From: Candidatus Levyibacteriota bacterium
Lineage (GTDB): Bacteria > Patescibacteria > Microgenomatia > Levybacterales > UBA12049
Length of the DNA: 9,903 bases
Direction of reading: 5' to 3'
Assembly: GCA_003173915.1 (NCBI GenBank)
Contig: PPGL01000013.1
Location: 1-9,903, forward strand
How positions within the stretch are numbered: the stretch's first letter is position 1; every line of letters starts with the position of its first letter. The translations under genes and the position numbers were made by a program. Under the pieces are notes generated by a model. That model did no database searches and was not told the origin of the DNA. It was given only the letters and a program-made list of their open reading frames with translations. Of this stretch, positions 1 through 5,485 are shown piece after piece.

Positions 1-1
1 A

Positions 2-904
2 AAAAAACAGCAAGATAGTGCACAACAAGCAATGTTTGCACAATCGATTACTCCAGCGCAAAAAAAATATGATGAAGGCCAAAGTCTTATGGATTTAAAT
101 AAAAGTCTTGCACGAGATGATTTTGAATCGGCCAAGCAAATGCTACAACCAGTTATAGCAAAATTTCCTGCGGGCTCAAAAGAAGCACAACAAGGACAAG
201 CACTTCTTGCCAAAATTGATGATGCATTAAATAATACAGCACAACTAACAACTGTTACTGCAACTCCTGTTGATAGCTCTGTTAGTCCAACGCTTGCCGC
301 TCTATCACAAAACTCAAGCGCTCTTTACGCGGCAACAGATGGAACAAATACTTACATTGCTGACAATAACACAATCAGTTTGGTAAAAAACGGTGCAGTA
401 AAATCAGTTATCAAAAATAGCGGAGATTGGCAAAATATAGGCGGTTTCGGAGCATATCTTGGTAATTTTTACGTGCTTGATAAATCAAATGGCATTATAA
501 AGTATCCAGGAGGAACACTACCAAAATCATCCTATCTTGCAAAAGGAGTAACACCTGACTTTTCTAACGCGTCCGATCTTAGCATTGATGGATCTGTCTG
601 GGTACTATCTTCAAATGGAACAATAACAAAATTCACTCGTGGCGCCGAGGATAACTTTACGATAAAAGGACTTGATAAACCATTTGTCAGGCCGACACGA
701 ATTGTCACCTCTGTTGATGATACGAATGTCTATATTCTTGATAATGGGAACAAACGCATTGTTGTTTTGGATAAGAATGGTAATTTTATTGCACAGTATG
801 CAGCAGACATACTCGGTTCAGCCAAAGCAATTGATGTAAACGAGGCACAAAAATTTATCTATGCTCTTGCCCAAAATAAAGTCTGGCAAGTCCAAATGAA
901 GTAA
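2..904 (+). CDS. C-terminal part of a beta-propeller protein (5'-truncated by window edge)
   Basis: The frame is open to the left edge, reading K-K-Q-Q-D-S before the first visible Met at 32, so the real start is probably upstream. Counting from that Met, residues 9-67 are helical and TPR-like, with 'AKQMLQPVIAKFPAGSKEAQQG' spacing suggesting a tetratricopeptide pair. From about residue 95 there are repeated beta-blade signatures: 'TYIADN-NTISLVKNG', 'FYVLDKSNGIIKYPG', 'VWVLSSNGTITKF', 'VYILDNGNKRIVVLDKNG' and 'IYALAQNKVWQVQ'. This is the NHL/SMP-30-like propeller pattern. The threonine/serine-rich linker and the propeller suggest a part exposed outside the membrane, but no signal or membrane segment lies inside the window. 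The function is unknown; such propellers usually bind ligands or proteins. The stop codon lies 3 nt from the stop of the convergent membrane protein. Confidence 0.8.
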   Translation, partial: KKQQDSAQQAMFAQSITPAQKKYDEGQSLMDLNKSLARDDFESAKQMLQPVIAKFPAGSKEAQQGQALLAKIDDALNNTAQLTTVTATPVDSSVSPTLAALSQNSSALYAATDGTNTYIADNNTISLVKNGAVKSVIKNSGDWQNIGGFGAYLGNFYVLDKSNGIIKYPGGTLPKSSYLAKGVTPDFSNASDLSIDGSVWVLSSNGTITKFTRGAEDNFTIKGLDKPFVRPTRIVTSVDDTNVYILDNGNKRIVVLDKNGNFIAQYAADILGSAKAIDVNEAQKFIYALAQNKVWQVQMK

Positions 905-907
905 GTT

Positions 908-2401
908 TTATTTTTGATAAATAACTACTATTCCATCATCATATATTTTTTTAAAGTGATTTTTTATCAAGCTCTTAACAATAGACTGAGGTTGATGCAG
1001 CAAATTAGGTACAATAACCTGCATAAAAGAATTTCTATCACTACGTGTAGATTCCACATATTTTGGCATAAGAAATGTTGTTATGTGATATTTGTTGACA
1101 AATGTAGCAACGGGAATAGTGCTATTAACTTCCCTGTACTCTAAAAATGCATTGTTACTTTCTGAGTTGCTTAGAGCATTCCATCGCCAACTTGGCATAC
1201 GGCCATCGATAAAGACTTTCTTCTGCGGAAGTTTCCAGTCTAGATATCCTCCCCATTCATATGGAACAAAGATATTTCCCTCTGGTAGATGCTTTGATAA
1301 AAATACAATGGCGTTTTGCGGATATTGTAAACTTTGTGAATTTTCAACATAACTTTGAAAAATAACGTATGCCTGATATATAACAACACAAAGACTAACA
1401 AGAGAAAATGCACCGTAAATTTTAGCAAATCGAGTCATTCCAAATTTATACTGAGCTGCATAGTCTTGCATGGCAGCAAATGCTTTTGCCGTCATTGGAA
1501 TACTGATGAGAATCCACAGTGGCATATTCCGAAAACTCATCATCCCCATAATAAAGAACAGAACATAGATCATTTGCTCAAAAGGAGAAAGTATTTTCCT
1601 GTATATCCACACAATAACTGACAAACTTACGTACAACCACAAAGCAAATAAGAAAAAAGGGTACAAAAGAAGTGTGGGCTGCCATTCATTAATATACAAT
1701 CGCAGCTGTGGGTCAGAAAGAGTCATCCACTCCTCTCTCCATAATTTCCATCCATAAGGATTAATACATGTTAGACCAATCGAAATTATCGTAAGAAAAA
1801 ATATATACCAAGGGAATCGTTTTTTTTGCCACCAAGACACTCCACATGCAATAAAAAGTATAGGAATACTTATGGCAAAACCTCCATGAAGATTTGCCCA
1901 ACAGAAAATGAGAAAAGGAATGGCAAGAAAAAATTTTTGATTTTTCTCACCTTTGTATAACAAATACAAAAGTAAACCTAAAAAATCCCATGTAATTATT
2001 TGCATCCTAATACCTGAGGCCATAATACATACTGTCCCTGCAAATAGTAACGGAATAAGCGCAAACAATCTCTTTTCTTTTGGAATCAAAAGCGTCGTAA
2101 TCCATAATGCAGCAACTGCCAAAAAAGAAAAGAAAAAAGAAAAACCAACCGTACCAATTTTTTGGAAAAAGAGAGCAAGCAATATATCTGGTAACCATTC
2201 ATGGTCAACAAACATTGGGTAACTTGGCATGCTGTATGAGAAAGGATCTTTTGCTGGAATACCTGATTTGATAATAAGTTTTCCCATTGCCAAATGCCAC
2301 CCAAAATCAGGATCTAATTGCCTATATCCTGTATACCAATACAAAACGAAAAAAATAAAAAAGATGGTGGGAAGAATAAATATATGTAGCTTACTACGCA
2401 C
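908..2401 (-). CDS. Polytopic membrane protein, putative GT-C-type glycosyltransferase
   Basis: A 497-residue protein with roughly nine to ten hydrophobic segments covering residues 7 to 355, followed by a soluble domain of about 140 residues. The first loop after TM1 carries D30-P-D-F-G-W-H36, then 'DPFSYSMPS' and 'VDHEWLPDILLALFF'. An acidic first extracytoplasmic loop is typical of GT-C enzymes (PMT/ArnT/oligosaccharyltransferase-like) that use lipid-phosphate sugars. The C-terminal part contains 'NIFVPYEWGGYLDWKLP' and 'KVFIDGRMPSW', a combination I associate with uncharacterised bacterial membrane proteins of this type. The start is GTG. An overlapping ATG is out of frame, and a TAAAAT hexamer ends 7 nt upstream of the GTG. 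It diverges from smpB and converges on the propeller gene. Transfer activity and substrate are inference; a transporter or polymerase role is not excluded. Confidence 0.75.
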   Translation of the reverse strand: MRSKLHIFILPTIFFIFFVLYWYTGYRQLDPDFGWHLAMGKLIIKSGIPAKDPFSYSMPSYPMFVDHEWLPDILLALFFQKIGTVGFSFFFSFLAVAALWITTLLIPKEKRLFALIPLLFAGTVCIMASGIRMQIITWDFLGLLLYLLYKGEKNQKFFLAIPFLIFCWANLHGGFAISIPILFIACGVSWWQKKRFPWYIFFLTIISIGLTCINPYGWKLWREEWMTLSDPQLRLYINEWQPTLLLYPFFLFALWLYVSLSVIVWIYRKILSPFEQMIYVLFFIMGMMSFRNMPLWILISIPMTAKAFAAMQDYAAQYKFGMTRFAKIYGAFSLVSLCVVIYQAYVIFQSYVENSQSLQYPQNAIVFLSKHLPEGNIFVPYEWGGYLDWKLPQKKVFIDGRMPSWRWNALSNSESNNAFLEYREVNSTIPVATFVNKYHITTFLMPKYVESTRSDRNSFMQVIVPNLLHQPQSIVKSLIKNHFKKIYDDGIVVIYQK

Positions 2402-2403
2402 AT

Positions 2404-2432
2404 TTTACATTTTAATATACTTGGGATATGAT
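2404..2432 (+). promoter_or_regulatory. smpB promoter, probably leaderless
   Basis: TTTACA (2404-2409, one mismatch to TTGACA), a 17-bp spacer, and TATGAT (2427-2432, one mismatch to TATAAT). The ATG at 2440 begins 8 nt downstream of the -10 box, the normal position of a transcription start. The promoter therefore implies a leaderless smpB mRNA. It also argues against the upstream in-frame ATG at 2428, which lies inside the -10 box. Confidence 0.65.
2409..2414 (-). promoter_or_regulatory. Candidate -10 box of the membrane protein gene
   Basis: On the minus strand TAAAAT (one mismatch to TATAAT) ends 7 nt before the GTG start at 2401, which would put the transcript start at or next to the start codon. 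No good -35 is visible at 17 nt (TTTTTA). It abuts the -35 of the divergent smpB promoter. Confidence 0.4.
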
Positions 2433-2439
2433 AAAAACC

Positions 2440-2886
2440 ATGAAAATAACAAATCGCAGAGCTTATTCTGATTATGCTCTTTTTGAACGCATTGAGGCTG
2501 GAATTCATCTCTTGGGAGCAGAGGTAAAAGCTGTCAAACTTGGCCACGCAGATATTACTGGCAGCCATGTACGAATCTCAGGGAGCGAAGCATATCTTAT
2601 TGGTTCAAAAATCTATCCATACAAATACGCCAGGCCAGAAATTTATGAGGAAAATCGAACACGAAAGTTACTCCTTCATAAAAAAGAACTCATGACCCTA
2701 AAGGGCAAAACAGACGGTCAAAACTTGACAATCGTGCCTGTTGCTATGTATACTAAGGGTGGTTTTATCAAGCTCGAACTTGCACTCGCCAAAGGGAAAA
2801 AACAATACGAGAAAAAGGCTGCAATTAAAAAAAGAGAGCAGCAGAGACAAGAGCAAGCAAACGGACTTGAAGAATTTGGATACTAA
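2440..2886 (+). CDS. smpB: SsrA-binding protein SmpB
   Basis: SmpB binds tmRNA and carries it into the decoding site of stalled ribosomes, where its C-terminal tail mimics an mRNA codon. The 148-residue product has the family order: 'ITNRRAYSDYALFERIEAGIHLLG' near the N-terminus, 'GAEVKAVKLGHADITGSHVRI', 'RTRKLLLHKKEL' in the middle, and 'GGFIKLELALAKGKKQYEKK' leading into a basic C-terminal helix (KKREQQRQ). Length and motif order match the family. The invariant-looking GKK-x-YDKR is GKKQYEKK here, a mild change. I chose ATG 2440 because the upstream ATG 2428 sits in the -10 box. The gene is followed 45 bp later on the same strand by ssrA, its RNA partner. Confidence 0.96.
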   Translation: MKITNRRAYSDYALFERIEAGIHLLGAEVKAVKLGHADITGSHVRISGSEAYLIGSKIYPYKYARPEIYEENRTRKLLLHKKELMTLKGKTDGQNLTIVPVAMYTKGGFIKLELALAKGKKQYEKKAAIKKREQQRQEQANGLEEFGY

Positions 2887-2896
2887 TCAGCATTCG

Positions 2897-2932
2897 CTTA
2901 TGGGTTTTTAGAAGGAACTTGAAACCCATAAG
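2897..2932 (+). repeat. Perfect 11-bp inverted repeat ending at the first base of tmRNA
   Basis: CTTATGGGTTT (2897-2907) and AAACCCATAAG (2922-2932) are exact reverse complements separated by 14 nt. The right arm ends on G2932, the first base of the mature tmRNA. No T-tract follows, so it does not look like an intrinsic terminator. A role in 5' processing of a smpB-ssrA precursor, or as an attenuating hairpin, is inference. Confidence 0.7.
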
Positions 2933-3349
2933 GGGATGAACTGATTCGACAAGATCGCTCTTTAATAAACTGCAAGCCGACTTTGATAGTAGTCGTAAAA
3001 CAAATCAAATTATAAGTGCTAAACTTACAGCACGAGTTGTCTCTTTTGGACAACAACTTACAGACGCATTTGGCGGTGCGTTCGGAACACCAGCTTACGC
3101 TGTTGCTTCCCAACCAATCCTTCACTGCTAAGTAAGGGCTTAGGTGATCTTCTCTCAGTGAGAACCTAGGCAAAAACAAAGCTGAGAACCGACCATGTGG
3201 GATGGTTTGACACATGAGAGGATTTTCAAACCTTGGTATTTTGTTTCCTGCTAATTGGTTACACAAAATACGACAAAAATAAATTAGCTACGCTTGTAGA
3301 TGTTTGTTATTTTGTTTCTTGGACTGGAGTTCGTTGCTCCACATCTCCA
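2932..3349 (+). ncRNA. ssrA: Transfer-messenger RNA (tmRNA, 10Sa RNA)
   Basis: tmRNA rescues stalled ribosomes with SmpB by acting first as tRNA-Ala and then as a short mRNA. The 5' end GGGGATG pairs with CATCTCC at 3342-3348 as a 7-bp acceptor stem containing one G-U pair. The sequence GATTCGAC is the conserved tmRNA D-region. The T-arm is TGGAG, loop TTCGTTG, CTCCA (3325-3341). CCA is not encoded; the next bases are CAA. Pseudoknot PK1 is visible: CGACT (2978-2982) pairs with AGTCG (2991-2995), and loop TTGAT pairs with ATCAA (3004-3008). A second H-type pseudoknot lies downstream: GTATTTTGT (3236-3244) with ACAAAATAC (3263-3271), and loop CTAATT (3251-3256) with AATTAG (3282-3287). At 418 nt it is somewhat long for the family. 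Transcription could start from its own weak promoter near the end of smpB or read through from smpB. Confidence 0.95.
3018..3131 (+). other. tmRNA tag reading frame (37 codons plus TAA)
   Basis: The resume codon is assigned to GCT at 3018. It lies 9 nt after PK1 and is preceded by TATAAGT, in the same position as the resume codon of well-studied tmRNAs. The frame begins A-K-L-T-A-R-V-V, runs for 37 codons and stops at TAA 3129-3131. It ends ASQPILHC, not the usual hydrophobic -LAA/-VAA. An internal 'AYAVAS' (codons 26-31) resembles a normal tag end but is followed by CAA, not TAA. The frame contains a 6-bp hairpin (GTTGTC 3036-3041 with GACAAC 3049-3054). The stop lies in the next hairpin (CTAAG/CTTAG). 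Confidence 0.6.
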
Positions 3350-3356
3350 CAATATA

Positions 3357-4451
3357 TTAAGCAGCGAGTGAAAATTCGTTTGCAGAATTTTCTTCCAATG
3401 CTCTTGCATATGCTCCAACAAGTTTAACTAGTGCAACTTGCTGTCCAATAAGTTGCGAATATGCCTGATTATTGGACTTAGGTGTATTTGCTAACTGCCT
3501 ACTTCCTTCATCATAAAAACCTTGAAACTTACCAAGTTGTGCTTGGAGAAAATTAGATTGATCTTCATCCTGGGAAACAGTAAGAATTGCTTCAACTAAC
3601 TCGTCTTCCGAGTACTGTGCTATTTCCTCAAATGAAATTTTTGTTCCATCAATAACAATAGGCCCATTTGCGTATGCTTGTTCTACCTTAGTTTCTAGTG
3701 ATTTTGTCGCTTCTTCAACCTTTTTGCCTGCGCTTTCTACATTTTTTGGTATACCTTCAATGACATTCTCAATCGTTAGATCTTTCTCTTCACCTGTTAA
3801 AGCCTTTGTTAATGACCGATATCTCAGTTGTGTTTCTTTGTTTTTTATTCTCGAATCAATATTAGTATGCGCTTTGGTAACATATTCTTGATCTGCTACC
3901 CGAGTGGCGAGTGCATCGCGGAAAGCCAGAACTTGCAGAGCAAGAATTTGATCTGGGGAAATATTCTCTCCTAATTGTGTTGCATATTCCTGTGCGCGTC
4001 CCTGTACTTCTTGATAATCAACATCTGCGACCTTACATACTTTTTCTAAACGTTTTGTATCGGACTCGTACATATGTGTATATTCAATTCCATAGAGAGT
4101 ACCACTTGCCACCTGCTCGGAAAGGGAGTTCATTGCTCTCGTAATATCTCCGTTCGCTTGTTCTACTGCTTGATATATAAAACGATCAAGCTTTGTCATT
4201 CGAAAAACATTTCCTTCTGCCAATTCTTTAAATGCGTGACGGGAAGATTGCTCGGAAGAAGGTGTTCCTTGCATTGTTTGCTCCAACTGTTTTGCTTTTG
4301 GAGCATTCTGTCTTGCTTGGTTAATTTCTCCTACAATAGCATTTATTTCCTCAGGATTTACTATCTTTTGTGGCTTTTGTTGTTCTGGTTTAGGTAGGGC
4401 AACTTCTTTCTTAACCACCGGTTGTGGTGCTTCTGCTAATGCATCTACCAT
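3357..4451 (-). CDS. Unrecognised helical protein with an ssrA-degron-like C-terminus
   Basis: I do not recognise this 364-residue family. The N-terminus (1-35) is Pro/Lys/Gln-rich and probably disordered ('PQPVVKKEVALPKPEQQKPQK'). The rest looks largely alpha-helical, rich in Q/E/K/A, with coiled-coil-like stretches around 225-255 ('VESAGKKVEEATKSLETKVEQAYA'). A shorter segment 'GPIVIDGTKISFEEIAQYSEDELVEAIL' lies near 258-288. There is no signal peptide or membrane segment, so a cytoplasmic or structural role is likely. The last residues are S-A-N-E-F-S-L-A-A, resembling an ssrA tag. The gene lies 31 bp downstream of comFC on the same strand but also has its own promoter, TTGACT-17-TATTCT, ending 6 nt before the ATG. 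Its stop is 7 nt from the 3' end of tmRNA. Confidence 0.8.
   Translation of the reverse strand: MVDALAEAPQPVVKKEVALPKPEQQKPQKIVNPEEINAIVGEINQARQNAPKAKQLEQTMQGTPSSEQSSRHAFKELAEGNVFRMTKLDRFIYQAVEQANGDITRAMNSLSEQVASGTLYGIEYTHMYESDTKRLEKVCKVADVDYQEVQGRAQEYATQLGENISPDQILALQVLAFRDALATRVADQEYVTKAHTNIDSRIKNKETQLRYRSLTKALTGEEKDLTIENVIEGIPKNVESAGKKVEEATKSLETKVEQAYANGPIVIDGTKISFEEIAQYSEDELVEAILTVSQDEDQSNFLQAQLGKFQGFYDEGSRQLANTPKSNNQAYSQLIGQQVALVKLVGAYARALEENSANEFSLAA
3370..3392 (+). terminator. Possible weak terminator hairpin after ssrA
   Basis: GAAAATTC (3370-3377) and GAATTTTC (3385-3392) form a perfect 8-bp stem with a 7-nt loop, 21 nt past the tmRNA 3' end. It lies inside the last codons of the convergent gene. 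The stem is A/T-rich and the only T-tract is in the stem itself, so termination is uncertain; the symmetry may be fortuitous. Confidence 0.25.
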
Positions 4452-4457
4452 TTTTCA

Positions 4458-4486
4458 AGAATATGAAATTTTTCTTTCTAAGTCAA
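4458..4486 (-). promoter_or_regulatory. Leaderless-type promoter of the helical protein gene
   Basis: On the minus strand TTGACT (4486-4481) overlaps the comFC stop codon. It is followed by a 17-bp spacer and TATTCT (4463-4458), then 6 nt to the ATG at 4451. The expected transcription start coincides with the ATG. Confidence 0.6.
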
Positions 4487-5268
4487 TCTTGGGCAAGGGT
4501 CACTGCCCATACATTTTTAAACCCGTGTCTTTTTAACATATTTGCTGCCTCAACAAGAGTTGAACCTGTTGTCACCACATCATCAACGAGAAAGACAATC
4601 GACTCTGTCCTCCCGACCAAGTCCGAAGGACGCGTGGAGGAATCTCTCTCAACAGATTTTTGTATACCCATTATGAGATTCCTCGACTCACGTTGTTCGC
4701 TCGGAATGACAATACCTCTCTTTAGTGCAAATGCTCCTTTTATGTTTGCCTTTCTCTCTTCACGAGACAGACCATACTGAGGTTTTGTATCTAGAGTACG
4801 GCTGAGAATACTTTGCACTTCTCCTCCAATGCGAGTTACAAGTTCTTTAGCAAGAAGTTCTGATTGATTGTATCCTCTGGTACGTAGCTTCTTTGAAGAA
4901 AGTGGAATTGGTATATACATTGGCTTTGTATTATTTATAATCTGCATAAACATTTCATCTTGAATAAGTGATTCATATAATAGGTCAGCAAGAAAACTTT
5001 TCAAATCCCACAAATTCGGTTGATATTTAAATTGATATAACAGTTTTTTTATGATCCCTTTATATCGCACGCCGGAAAAACATCCATCAATACTAAAGCG
5101 TGTTTGGCAAACAGGATGTGTTTTGCTGTCAATTGATGGTTTACCACACAGTAAGCACCGAGGCGAAACAGAGAAAGAAATCAAAGAAAAACAACTCGAG
5201 CAAACATACTCCCCTGCTTTTCTGCAGGAAACACATCGTTTGGGAAATAGTAGGTCCAGGACACCCAC
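4483..5268 (-). CDS. comFC: ComF family phosphoribosyltransferase-like protein, with repeat-encoded insert
   Basis: ComFC-type proteins join a zinc-finger region to a type I phosphoribosyltransferase fold and are needed for natural DNA uptake in several bacteria. Here the N-terminus has the cysteine pairs C-V-S-C, C-S-S-C and C-L-L-C plus 'HPVC'. Next come 'YKGIIKKLLYQFKY', 'IPIPLSSKKLRTRGYNQSELLAKEL' and 'QYGLSREERKANIKGAF', all typical of the family. The PRPP-binding loop is 'VFLVDDVVTTGST', followed by the short 'WAVTLAQD' end. About 36 residues (roughly 186-221) between 'GAFALKRG' and the PRPP loop come from a palindromic repeat yet keep the frame. An in-frame TTG at 5304 would extend the protein 12 residues into a heptamer repeat. 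I prefer GTG 5268, which gives the usual 'VGVLDLLFPKRC' N-terminus. Together with a candidate promoter at 5307-5335 this suggests transcription leftward into the next gene. Confidence 0.9.
   Translation of the reverse strand: MGVLDLLFPKRCVSCRKAGEYVCSSCFSLISFSVSPRCLLCGKPSIDSKTHPVCQTRFSIDGCFSGVRYKGIIKKLLYQFKYQPNLWDLKSFLADLLYESLIQDEMFMQIINNTKPMYIPIPLSSKKLRTRGYNQSELLAKELVTRIGGEVQSILSRTLDTKPQYGLSREERKANIKGAFALKRGIVIPSEQRESRNLIMGIQKSVERDSSTRPSDLVGRTESIVFLVDDVVTTGSTLVEAANMLKRHGFKNVWAVTLAQD
4606..4711. repeat. Palindromic intragenic repeat inside comFC
   Basis: On the minus strand the segment begins TGTCATTCCGAGCG and ends TCGGGAGGACA; these termini are inverted copies with two mismatches over 11 bp. 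Inside lie perfect 10-bp inverted arms, on the plus strand GAGGAATCTC (4637-4646) and GAGATTCCTC (4675-4684). The 'TCATTCCGAGCG ... GAGGAATCTC' core resembles a palindromic repeat widespread in bacterial genomes; that resemblance is from memory. It is translated as 'IPSEQRES...' in a region where ComF homologues have only a short linker. Confidence 0.8.
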
Positions 5269-5271
5269 AGA

Positions 5272-5318
5272 AATAAGAATAAAGAATTGTGAATTAAGAA
5301 TCAAGAAGTATAAAGTGA
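5272..5318. repeat. Degenerate 7-bp tandem repeat (locus 1)
   Basis: Units of the form AT-N-AAGA recur every 7 bp, for example ATTAAGA and ATCAAGA. The repeat lies in the 5' leader of comFC and overlaps its upstream TTG start candidate. The same two units occur in the repeat at 8822-8857 in the opposite orientation. Confidence 0.6.
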
Positions 5319-5335
5319 GTATACAATTTTTTCAC
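5307..5335 (-). promoter_or_regulatory. Candidate comFC promoter
   Basis: On the minus strand GTGAAA (5335-5330), a 17-bp spacer and TATACT (5312-5307, one mismatch) predict a start near 5300, about 32 nt before GTG 5268. It diverges from the tRNA-Ser promoter at 5346-5374. Confidence 0.45.
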
Positions 5336-5345
5336 AGGTTATGCC

Positions 5346-5374
5346 GTGACAGTAATCTAAGCCTGTGATATACT
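5346..5374 (+). promoter_or_regulatory. Promoter of tRNA-Ser(GCU)-pdxS
   Basis: GTGACA (one mismatch to TTGACA), exactly 17 bp, then TATACT preceded by TGA, an extended -10 element. This is the best promoter in the window. The predicted start is near 5381, a few bases before the tRNA. CACAGG (5333-5338) and CCTGTG (5362-5367) form an inverted repeat around the -35, but no operator is known. Confidence 0.75.
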
Positions 5375-5386
5375 CGTCATGACTGA

Positions 5387-5480
5387 GGAGGAGTCGCATA
5401 GTTGGCCCATTGCGGAGGTTTGCTAAATCTCTGAGCTCTTAAACTAGCTCGCGCAGGTTCGAATCCTGTCTCCTCCGCCA
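5387..5480 (+). tRNA. tRNA-Ser (anticodon GCU)
   Basis: Acceptor GGAGGAG (5387-5393) pairs perfectly with CTCCTCC (5470-5476), followed by discriminator G and an encoded CCA. The anticodon stem GAGGT/ATCTC closes the loop TTGCTAA, giving anticodon GCU for serine AGC/AGU codons. The T-arm is GCAGG, TTCGAAT, CCTGT. A long variable arm between the anticodon and T arms is the class II feature expected of tRNA-Ser. The 3' CCA is only 5 nt from the pdxS ATG, and no separate pdxS promoter is visible. Confidence 0.96.
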
Positions 5481-5485
5481 CATTC

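Noticed and set aside
2428..2439. Upstream in-frame ATG for smpB
   Set aside because: It lies inside the TATGAT -10 box, and the shorter start at 2440 gives the standard SmpB N-terminus and coincides with the predicted transcript start.
2898..3266. Minus-strand open frame of 122 codons across the tmRNA
   Set aside because: It lies opposite the structured tmRNA, has no family resemblance, and is explained by chance openness.
4483..4485. TGA as a sense codon (glycine), as in some CPR lineages
   Set aside because: comFC ends with TGA where ComF proteins normally end, and no gene here contains an internal TGA.
5381..5485. PLP or other riboswitch before pdxS
   Set aside because: The whole upstream stretch is occupied by the tRNA-Ser; there is no room for an aptamer.
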